A stretch of 64,000 bases of DNA from Scortum barcoo (taxonomy: Eukaryota; Chordata; Actinopteri; Centrarchiformes; Terapontidae). Position 1 is the stretch's first letter. Every line of letters begins with the position of its first letter. The stretch covers positions 12,606,544 to 12,670,543 of the forward strand of contig CM041541.1 in the NCBI GenBank assembly GCA_023238725.1, in the 5' to 3' direction. The notes beneath the pieces are model-generated. The model searched no databases and had not been told where the DNA came from. It saw nothing but the letters and a program-made list of their open reading frames with translations. Below are positions 24,970 through 36,600 of this stretch, piece after piece. The position numbers and the translations under genes are program-made.

Positions 24970-27616
24970 GTAACGTCCATCAAATGAGTTTATTGCCCTA
25001 AAGGTACAATACATTTGACATCATGTAAAAGACACAGGTGGGAGTCCATGTCAGCCAGCTGAAACACAAAATGTCAACCAGTAAACACCAAAGTTCATTG
25101 ACAAAACAGTCAATTTTACACACATTTAAACATAAAGACCTGCGGGGGGCGTTTCATAGTAAACAGGTGTTGAGGTACAGTAAGTTAACTAAACAGTTGT
25201 CAGAGGGTTTAATTCATGAACCCAACATGAGCTAATGGACATAATCTTCAGTTTATATTATAACCATTCAATGCACTTCATGTATAAACGTTACCATAAA
25301 GATCCCGTTTTGCCTTCATAGTCCAGTGTGCATGTCAGTTGTGGTGAAAACTTTCTTTAAAATCGCAGCAGCAACGAAATCTGCCTTCAGATTGTGTTAA
25401 GAGGAGTTTTAATGGCAAAACTGAACCATAAATAACATTCAGACAAAATACTGCAGGACTCTGGAAATGTTTTTTTTTTTTCGCCTGAATCGAAGATGAA
25501 CTCCTCGGTTATGAAGACAAAATTGCTTCAATTCTTTAAGTATCAGGCACATACGGTCTCAGCAGTAACAATAACTCATAATCAGGGATATTACAATCAT
25601 TTTAAAGTTAAAAAAATATGAGAGAGGCCCGAGATTTACTACACGTGGGGATAATATCTGTGGAAGTTTTAATGTTTTGTGGTGATTGAAATCCAAAGTC
25701 AGCTTTGAGTCAGTTTAGTTTTCACAGACAAAGAGCAAAGTTAGAAAGCAGCTTTACATTTTTCATCTGAATTCGTCAACATCCATTTTCTGTTGCTTTA
25801 TTTTACAAAAAAAATCCTGCAGCTTCACCAAAATGTCCAAAAAGAGGCCTCTGATCCTGGATTTTCTATTGTTAAACCATCTGAGAAAACAAAAGCTGTG
25901 ATGTTTTTTATAAAAAAAAAAAAAAAAGGCTCAGTCATCCTCTGAATCCCCTCTTAAGCCCTTTTTTTTATAAACTGGCCTGTGTGACGCAACTCTCAAA
26001 TAAGCAACAATGGCTGACGGTTAGTGCTGCGGACGGTTTAAAAAAACAACAGTTAGCGTTAACAGATGGCGCGGGGAGTCGATATCGAGCGGCGCGTCGA
26101 GAGAAAAACGTTGTTTGCATCGAGCCGAGCGTCTGCTGAAACACAACCTGCTGCAGGAAAAACAAATCAAACATCCAGATTCACAGATGTCATGAAAAAT
26201 GTGCCGACTCTTCTATCTGCAGTAACACTGTGATCAAACACAATACAACTGATGCAGACACTCTTTTCTTTTCATCGCCCGTCAGTGGGAATTAAAGGTG
26301 ATAAAGGAACAAACATGCATCTCCAAAACCTCCAGGACCTACTGTAAAAAAAAAAAAAAAAAAGGTTCATTTTTCAGAAAATCCTCAGATTTTTTAAATT
26401 GTTTGTATAATTTATAAAGATAATTATTGCAATATGTCTGAAAACTTTTAAATAATCAGCTTTGGAGATGCAGTAACAGATATTTGATGAGACTGAGGAG
26501 GAAAATGTTTTGATGCTTTTTACAGCCTCATGTAGGAAACCCTGTCGACATTTATGAGACTGAAACAAACACACAAAAGATTGTCTTAAAAAAAACACAC
26601 ATTTTCCTCCGTGTTGGTGCGTTGGGTCGCTTCGCCTTCGTCGTTCATCTCTGTTAAAGCTTAGAAATGAACGTTTCTTCAAGAGCGTGCGCGACGTGTG
26701 CTTTAAAGAAAACAACCCAAAGTGTTCAGAGGCGAGTCGTGAGGATGACCTCGTAGAAATCTGTCAGTTTGTCTGTCTGGATTTTTTTCTTCTCACAGCG
26801 ACACTTAATCTTAAAAAGGTGAGTCGAGGTTTAATCCATGTGATGTGTGGTAATATCATTTCATGTTAGGTCAGTTTCAGCATGCTGTAGGTGATTTAAT
26901 TTGTATTAACAGAAATAGAAAGGCGGCTGTGAGATCGACCAACCAGCTCGTCTTCATCGTTCAAGTCTTTTCTCTTGTAAAAGTGGAAAACACTGTTTGA
27001 AAACACTGCTGATGAAACTTAAATCTCACCGATGTGTCGCTTGTTTTTTTGGGTTAAAAAGGACGTTTGTTAGTTTCACAGAGCGACACGGCCGTCAGCG
27101 ATTATCCTCGTTGTGTCAGTTTCAGGAGGCTGAAAAGAAAAGTTTTGAGTTTTTTCCCCTGATGGATCGTCTGTTTTTCAAGCTGATAAATTGATGATCT
27201 GATGTCTCTTTTATCGATCGAGCAGAGAAACTGGAGAGTTCCCATTGGCACTAAGAAAAAAAGAAAGTCAGCCTTTCTGCTCCATGTTGTTTCACGCTGG
27301 ACGGTTTGAAGTGGCTCATCTGTGGCAGTAAAACGCCGACATTATTCACACGTGATCTGTGATAAAAGGCCGGTGGAGGTCACTAAAAGGTCAAAGAGCT
27401 CCGCAGTGTGTTTGTTTGTTTGTTTGTTTGTATGTGTGTGTTTGTGTCCCGCCTCCGTGACAGCAGCAGATGGAGCCTCCCACTTCCTGTTTCGTGTGAT
27501 CCTCCGCTTCCCATTGGCCGCCGCTGAAGCCTCGCTGATCCCCGCCCCGTGATTGGCTGTGATGGCAGGTGGGACGGCAGCATGCAGGTCACTGAGGAAG
27601 AAATGCTGCGCCAGTC
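24970..27616 (-). other. als2: Probable long ALS2 3' UTR with AATAAA signal
   Basis: The first convincing minus-strand polyadenylation signal after the ALS2 stop is AATAAA at 24989-24994. It is followed by a plausible cleavage zone near 24970. Between it and the stop codon the DNA is free of recognisable dispersed repeats, unlike the region to its left, which fits a 2.6-kb 3' UTR. Other signals (for example near 25797) could give shorter ends. Confidence 0.4.
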
Positions 27617-30600
27617 TTAAGTGATCTTCTCGTGCTGGATCTGATAATAACAAGCCTGGAGAGGAAAGAAACACAAAAAAAAAACACATAAACATCAAAA
27701 CAGAACAATAATAATGAATTTAATTATTTTATACTTTGTTATTTAATGCACAAACAAAACTTTCTTTAAAATACTTGATATTTCTGTACAATTAAACAAG
27801 TACAAGTAAATTTTCATGTACTTAAAGTTAAAACACTGATTGAATTTTTTGTCTTTTCTCCTCTTTTGATTGTTTGACATCAGTTTCTTATAGGAGATCT
27901 GTAAAATAAAGCCTTTGTGTTACCTTGAGTGTGGTGAACATGATGCCGTGCTCTCCGTGCTGAACGCAGGGATCCATCAGGTCTTCGATCAGACTGACCT
28001 CTGACCCCAGATTCCTGATACTGAGGACCAAAATATCAACATAAACACTGTAAGTCTGATATGACTGAACATAAAAGCTCAGAAGAAATATACAGATCAA
28101 CTCAAGAGCATCACAGCATCACATTATTCTTTGCCTTGGTAAGTCTATAGTTAAAATATAGACTTTTCTTTATTTGCCTTTTCTGGAAAAACAAAAAAAA
28201 AGCCCCTTATTTGATTCATTTTTGGGGAGTTCTCATTATTGATTAATCTGCTGATTATATTTTCTGTTAATTAATCATTCGTTCTATCATTAAAATGTGA
28301 GAAAATGAAAAATGCCTGTCATAATTTCAAAGTGATGCATTTCAATCAGTGTTTGTTTGTCATAAACGACAAAGAAAAGCATCAAATTTTTTACATTTTA
28401 AAAGCTCCAACCAGCAAATGTTTAACAGTTTTGCTTAAAAAATTATTATCTGTGTAATTTCCTCTGATTAACTACTTAATTAATCACAACTTAAAATATT
28501 TTTCTGGAGTTATCGTTGATTATGTGGTTACAATAAAGCACGTTTGCTGTGTAAAAATGTGTGTGTGTGTGTGTGTGTTATGGGTTTGGTTGGGGGCTGA
28601 CCGAGCTTCGCAGCACCACGTAGAGGAAGACGGGGAAAAGGTCGTCCATCGACCACAGGAAGTCCTGCTTCAGCAGCGACTGGACCTCCTGAGTGATTTC
28701 CTCAAAGGTGAGCTGGATCACCTGCAGTTTGTCTGACGGGGTGAACGTCGTGCTGCAACAAACAAGGAAACAAGGATGATCAGTGTTTTTCTTATTCTAA
28801 TTTGCTCTATTTTATGATCTAATTGTCTTCTTTAGATTATTTGAAGATGACAGTAAACCTGCAGTCTGTTTCTCTGCTGTACCTGATCTGTTGCAGGGTT
28901 TCCACTGCAGAGGCGAAGCAGGCGTCCTTGGTGCTGGAGAGGACCTGCAACAACAAATTCATTTATTATATTTGTGGTTCACTAAAAATTTTAATTTGTT
29001 GTGTTCGGCTGCTTTCAGACAGTCAGGATACCAAATCAGAGAAATAAAAACATGGGCTGTCACTTTTTATTCCAACATTTGCTCAAACGTGGGGTGAAAG
29101 CTTCATATTCAAACTGTAATGATGTGTTTGATTTTAAACTTTACTGTCTATAACTGCATATGATATAATATAAAATATTAAACAAATAGTACATTTAAAT
29201 CTCTTGTTTTTCTGACCAAAACCATAAAAAAAGTTGTCTTTACTATCACAGAAGATGAAGAAAACCAAAACTGTTTATGGTTTATCTCACAAACAACATG
29301 ACGAAATGAATGAAATTTTAAACTGTTGTCAAGTGTTTAGGCATCTTCAGACTCATCTATTCATCAAACTAGACTTCAGCCATCATGTTTGTTTTCCGCC
29401 TCATCGTCTCATCTGCTGAATTAAACGTGTGATGATGTGAACAATTAAACCTGCTGCTTCTCCCCCGCCGCAGGCACAGAGACGGGAACAGAAACAGGCC
29501 AAAACTTTCTGAGAGAGTCAAAGAAAAAAAACAGATTGTTTAATTTACTTTACAAGCAAATCATTAATAAGATAAAAGAGTCTCTTTATGTGTTTATGTG
29601 TGTGTGACGTACTGCTGAACGCCCAGGAAGGCGAGCAGGGCGAGGTCGGGCTGCTTGTTGAGGCGGAGGACACACTCCCAGTACACGTCGTCCTCTCTCT
29701 CCTTGTCCAGAGCGTACAGGGTGAAGAGCGGCGGGTAGAGGCGAGGCAGCAGGACGGGAAGCAGCAGAGCCGAGGCTGCTCACACACACGGCTGAGGAGA
29801 CACAGAGAGGGGTTAATGTGATCAAACTGACCCCAACAGAAGCTTCGAGGGGATGTTTCCGAGTCTTTACCCGGGTTTTGGCGACTCTAGCTGGGCATCA
29901 GTCGAGCCCGGCTCCTTCTTATCCTCGAGGTTGGTGCTCGGCTCTGGAATCAGACCGCCCTCTTCTGGCAGGTCTGGGAAAAGAAACCTACAGAGGACAC
30001 GAACAGAAAATATCCATGAACACAAACTCTGCATGTGTCCCTTAAAAAATAAAGCAAAGAGCCCCTGGTTTGTTGAGCTACCTGACGATCTGGTAGATGC
30101 GGTTCAGGTAAGACTTGATCTCGTTGACGGCCTGAGGCAGCAGCCGACGATTGGCCCCGACGCCCACGTGGTAGGTCATCCTATAGACCGCAACCAGGGT
30201 CTCCACCAGCCGGCCCAGCGGGTGGAGGGGGGTGTCACACGCCTGGAGGACATTAGAAAAGAATTAAAGGCGGAAAAATGATTTTCGACAGCCAGAATAA
30301 TTCACTGTTTCTTCTTCAGTACAGCTAATATACTCAGAGGTCCCATTAAATTAACAAAGAAGAGAAATAAACCATCAGAGCAACACTTCTTTAAATGTAA
30401 TTTAACAAAAATGACCAAAATGTGTTGCTTTCTGTACAAAATTAACACAGAATTTAAATATCCAAACCCTTTTGGTCTAAAGATAGTCAGAAATAGCCTT
30501 TCTTTGTATTTACATTCACTAATAACCTAGTAATAACCTAGTTTTTGTTGTTAGTGAGCAGTTATTGTCAGTTTGTTTGGCTGCACTGTAGATGGACACA

Positions 30601-33600
30601 GCAGCCTCTGTTGCCATGGTAACCTTGTTGATTTTTCGTCTCACCTTGATGAGGTAGAGGCGGACGGTGTGATATCGCTCCAAGGTGATGGGACCAACGT
30701 GCTGCGGGATGACCTCCAGACTCTCCAGGGTCCTGCTGTGACTGCGAGACAACATCTCCGGACTGCAAAAATAAAAACATTTTATTTATAAGAAATTAAA
30801 GTTCTCGTAGTTGCAAACAGGTGGAAACTCAAAGAGCTGCACCTGTCCTGGATGTGTCGGCGGCTGGCGGTGAGGGCCACGGCGATGTTCTCCCAGGCCT
30901 TGCAGTTCTCTCCTCGACCCGGCGCCTCGCAGCCCAGCTGAGTCCAGCACTCCTCAAACACCGCCTGCCACTTATCCTCAGCACACACACACAGCCGGCC
31001 CAGCTTCCTGCAGAAAACACGACAACATGAGTGCATAATGTGTGACGAAACATCAAATTTTGAGGTGTTTCGGCGAGCTTACACAGTTCGGGTCTTGTCC
31101 TTGTCGGTGTCGAACAGGTGTGGTTTGAAGTAGGAGCCCGACACTTTGAGGCCGGAGCCCCACTCGCCGTTAAAGGAGCCCTCCAGGTAGTCACCGTTCG
31201 CCATCGTGAGCACGCCCTGAAGGAGAGTCAGCACATCGGGACATTAAAACTACAGAGACGGGGAGTTAATTAAAGCCAGCACACTGTTTTATTAATGTTA
31301 TTGTTTTAATTTTATTCCATTTAATTTTTTATTGTCTGATTTTATTCCCCTGACTGCCTTTAATCGTGGTTCAACCATGTAGAGCACTTAAAACTACTGT
31401 ATAAATAAAGTTTATTAGTATTACTGTACATTTAGCAGTCAATTTAAGGTGAAGATAATAATATAAGACATAAAACATAATGATAAAAATTAAATTAAAA
31501 CCAGTAAAATTTATAAATATAGATTAAAATAGTAAAATAAGGAAAAGACAATAACATAAAATACTTAAATTGAGAGCAAAAGCATTTTAAACATCAATAT
31601 AAAAAGTAAATGATCAAATAAAATAAAACATCCTGATCCCAACTGAGACTAAACAGTTAATTTACTTTAATCCAAGACAAATTTCATAACGATATTCTGA
31701 CTTTTACTGATAAAACTTATTGATTAAGTGTTTATTGGTCACCTTTCCATTCAGCGTCCAGTCGTCAGAGAACTCGCCCTCGTACGTGGTGTCGTCCTCT
31801 GACACGAGGATCCCGGTGCCCTAAAACAGAGAAAATATCTCACTTCAGTCGCTTCTTTTCTTTTTTACAGTATAAAGTACAAAACTTTTATTTTTATGAC
31901 ACTGATGTTGAAGTTGGGCTGAAAGATTGTCACTTTTTCTTTCTTACTGGCCTGTTCTGCTCGTTTTTCTTCCCACTTCGTCTATAAACTCACACATAAG
32001 ATGCGACTGACATAAAGACAGAAGCTCTCACCATCATCTTGTTATCTTTGAAGGCTCCTTCATAATAAAGGCCAAACTGGGTGACGACGACCCCGGTGCC
32101 CTGCCGCTGGTGGTCCTGCCACATTCCCATGTACTTCTCCCCTCTGGAAGGAAACAACAAACAAAAAAAAACTTAAAGAAAACACATTTTTATGAGTAAA
32201 TTAAAGACACGTAGTTTAATTTGGCATTTAATTGAGGGTATGTCATTGCTTTGGGAGTTTAAATAACTGGTTTTTACATTACTGCTCTTATTTCTGCAGG
32301 TGTTTATTTTTTAAAGTCTTGCAACATTATTATGATTGTTGATTATTGTTTATTATTCTTTTTTGTATGTCTTGCTTTAAATTTGCTATAAAGCATTTTC
32401 CTGCATGTCTGTATGAAAGGTGTTGTATAAATAAAGCGTTAAGTGGATTTTGCACATGAAGTATTTATGCAATGAGACTTTTAAAGCCATCTCTGCTTTG
32501 AGAAGTAGACGTACTTTGTGATATCGTCGAAGACTCCGTAGCCGGTCTTCTTGTCCTGCAGCCACTGGCCGATGAAGACGCTCGGCGAGGACGTGTTGAG
32601 CTTTCCGCTGCGCAGCATGCCATGGCCATGTCGCATGCTGTCCTGGAACGAGCCGTCGTAAACTTCACCGCTGGCGTACCTGCAGACGGGCAGAGGTGGG
32701 TTATTCTCTTCTTACAAACAACCAATCGGCTGCTTTGTGTACTTCTGCACTCACCTCACCCCTTCTAAAGCTAAATCGTCTTTTTTTAATGTCAATGTTT
32801 TAAAGTATTTTCCCACATTTGGCGTAAAATTTATAAGAAAATGAGCTTGAAATAATTAAAAACTTAATCCTACCACACATATTATCTATACTTATATATT
32901 CTATTTAGTTGTATAATTTATATTTTAGGTCTATACTTTATTTTATCGCTTATTATTTATTTTAGTTCTATGTTTATTTTTCTTTTTGCACACGTCATCT
33001 TTCTTACTAAATATTTCTGAGCATTGTTTTAGGAAGCTCATTTGTTGTGCACGATGATAAAAATATTTTAAATCCTGAAACACGAGACACTCCTTTTGTT
33101 TTAAACACAACGTAGTGAAGCCAAAAAAAAAAAATATTTTCTATAACTACCTTTTCACGCTCGCTCACCTGTACGTCCCCAGGCCGTGCATCTTGCCATC
33201 CTTCCAGTAACCTTGATAGTAATCGTTCTTGTTGAGCGTCTTATTGGGAGCGACGTATTCACCGAAACTAACAGACGCATAAAAACAAAGATATCAGTGA
33301 GGCTCATGTACGCTGAAGACAGATTACAGAGTGATGATGGCGGCCGACTCTCACCCGTCCTCCAGTCCGTTTTTGAACGCTCCTGTGTAAATTCTCCCAT
33401 CAGGCCATTTTAACACTCCCCTGAAAAACATCCCAATCATCACTACTAATCAATTCTTTAAATATTCTGTCGTTCTGCAGACTGACAGCGTGTTTGTCCA
33501 ACCTGCCGTTGGGCTTCCCGTTGAGCCACCGCCCTTCGTACGTCGCCTCTTTCAGCCGCCCGTCCTTATAAAACGTGTAGGAGGCCGTCCTGGAGATGGG

Positions 33601-36600
33601 GGGCTCCATCTTTTGCCCCGACGCCGAGCTGACGGGTGCAGCTTCCTGCCCCGCTCCCCCGCTCAGCGCCTGCTCCACCGCCTGGTTGATGGAGCGAAGC
33701 CACTTGGCCTGTAAACAAACACACAAGTACTTTTAAGGATATCATGCTGAGCTCCAGTTTATTTAAAATGAAAAGTCAGTTTTAAGGAGAGCGTAATTTG
33801 TTAATCGTTGACAGATTTTTACCTTCTCCATTGGGGAGGAGGCCTGCAGGGTGAACGTCTCCTCTGGTGTGATCACCTTTAATCCAAATCTAGTATAAAT
33901 ATAAATACAAATATTAAAAAAAAGTATAAAATAAGATGTGCAACATGATGAAGAAAATGACATCCAAAAGAATAAAAGTAGTATAATTATTAATATCAGG
34001 ATTAGATAACACTTGTTAAAACAATATGCTCACTTTTTAAAAGATGTGGAGGATATTTTTCAGGATTATTTGACAGAAAACGTGTAAATGTGTTTGACTC
34101 ACAGGCCGGTGTCCTCCTCCGGGATCGGCTCCACCCAAAGTGTGGCCAGAGGGAAGACGTGATGAGTGGAAAACTGGAAGGACGAGGAAATGAGATCAAT
34201 GGAGAAATGAGGGAAGATGTGAGTCTTTAGAAAATGAAAGAAAACAGGAAACACTGTTATTCTGCTCAGCATATCTGAGAGACACTAGAGTCATCACAGT
34301 GTTGCACATAATTTATTAACAAGGACAAATAGTAAAGGAAGGAAGTAAAGAGGTATGGTACGAAGGAGCAAAGTAGAAAGCAAAGGGAAGGAAATGAAAG
34401 TAAAAAGGGAAATGATTGGGAAATAAATGGGAAGAGAGTAGGAAGTAAATGGGAAGTAAAAAGGATATAAAGGAGGACGTAAACTAGAAGCAACAGGAAG
34501 TAAGGGGAAGTAAAGGAGGAAGTAAAAGAGGAAGTAAACAGGAGGCAAGCTGTAAGTAAACGGGAAGTGAAAAGGAAGTAATGAGGAAGCAAGCAGGAAG
34601 TAATTGGGAAGTAAAGGAGGAAGTAAAGAGGAAGAAAGCAAGAAGTAAATAGAAATAAAAAGAAAGAAAAGAAGGAAGTAAACAGTAAGTGAAAGGGAAG
34701 TGAGGGAAGTAAACAGGAAGTAAGGGACGGATCAATAATAACTCAATAATACTTTTAAACTTGCTTTTGGAAAATGATTTTAAAAAATAAACTTTAAACA
34801 GTGACACTGCATTTTAGTATTAAAAACCAACTGATCGGAAAACTATGGGACACTCATGCAAGACAACATATTTTTTAAAAGAGACATTAGAACATTTAGA
34901 ATTCAACATGCTCGCTGTTTTTTAAGTCAGCTTACTTTTTTTAAAAAAATCAAAGACAATCACACACTGTTGCATCTTTCTCAGCCTTTAAACTTCATTA
35001 TCTCCTGACATTTCTGCTTTTTGTGTTTTTTTCATTTTCAAACAACGAAGGAACATCACATATTCAGGAAGTAGCGGGACTGAAATGTGCTAGGCAACCA
35101 CATGACTTGAGTAACGGTAACACTTTCTATGACTACATCTACAGTGCATTATGAGGGCATAATACTGGACTCACCTTTACATACCTTACAACAATCGGCT
35201 GTAGTAAGGACTCATAATGTTAATGAAAGCAATACACAAGGCCACGTTATCATCAAGCATTATTATAAATCCATCAAAATATACTTCCCTTTATTTAACA
35301 CATACAATGATAATATATGATCCTGCGTGGACACATTATACGTCCTAACTACAGCTGATTGTTGAGTTGTGTATGTATGATTATAGGAGCTTATAATGTT
35401 TTGTAAGTCCCATCAGTCAAACTCAAGTTTATAAGATCATCCATAAGACACTTGAGCTTATAATTCATGATAATCCATCATGAGTCACATCTATACTGTT
35501 TTATGACTGTTGATATAGTGCATCATGAAGCATTATGAAGGCATTAAAACTCACTATAAATACCTTCATAATGCACTATAGATGTAATCTTCATAGAGAG
35601 TGTTACCAGTGTGACGGGCAGGAAAGAAAACAGAAAGAGGGGAAAAAAAGAAGACATACAGGGAGAAAGGGAAGGAAATTGCTTTGGAGAAGTGAACCAG
35701 TAACTGTTTGTTGAAAGGATAGGATGTGTATTTCCTCATGAATATCCCTGAAAAATCAATTACATGCTGTCATTTAGTGTTCGTTAAATCCTTTTAAAAA
35801 TCGTACTCCAGTCGTTAAATCACATGTGAACCATTAGTAAAAAAAAAAAAAAAAAAAAAAAATCAAGGCTACAACGGGAGAGAAATAATCCAAGATGGGT
35901 GTTTTTTATTTCGAGCTAGATTGGTGTTAACGTTTGCAGTGTGGAAAAATAAAGATTAAGAGCATGAATGTGTGGTTGAGTCTTTGGGTTGTGGTCGGTT
36001 CATCCCTCCATGCAGTCTCCCTCAGGTAGAGAGCAGGCAGAGGGCGAAGGTGTCGGGGAATAGGGCTGAGCATCACCGGACTTCTTTAAGCAGTAATGCA
36101 CACACTCATTTTTCTTCTGCTGCTCGTCGTTTAGAGCAAATTTAAGAAATTCATAGTCATCATTTTGTGCAAAAAACCTTAACTGGGGTCTAAAGTGGGT
36201 ATGTAAGTATTAAGGCCCATATTCGCTGAAGTCTGAATTTTATGTCTTATTTCTAGTCACGACAGGGAGGGAACATTTCACGTATAAAAAGAAGAAATAA
36301 TCACAATGACAGATAACTTTTTGAACATATTTTGTGTGGCACGTGAGCATTGTATTCCAGTGAAAATTTGAACCCATCCTTTAACTTTGGTGGTATTTCC
36401 TGGTTTGATTATTATGTTTGTGCCAATGTGACGAAGAACCGTAATTTGTCAGGTGTTAAATTTACTGGATTATCCAAAAACAGATAACTGATAAAAATGA
36501 TAATCATGCATTTTATGGTGTATGTAATAAAACAACATGTGGTGAAGAAAAAGGAAGTATCAACAGAAAGAAGAAAAAGAAGAAGTCAAAAAGTACAGAA

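Larger units (their letters stand above)
21361..27616. other. MPP4-ALS2 intergenic region
   Basis: This interval holds the 5' flank of MPP4 and the 3' UTR of ALS2. A minus-strand CAG|GTAAAT donor near 23820 and the GC-richer stretch 23440-23830 could be a non-coding first exon of MPP4. About 21.4-24.9 kb is occupied by copies of a teleost dispersed repeat (about 21655-21875, 21985-22130, 22680-22870, 24755-24910). The ALS2 3' UTR probably covers about 24.97-27.62 kb. I see no further protein-coding gene. Confidence 0.55.

Noticed and set aside
34266..34807. Several overlapping Leu/Ser/Phe-rich minus-strand ORFs
   Set aside because: Artefacts of the GGAAGTAAA minisatellite read on its pyrimidine strand.
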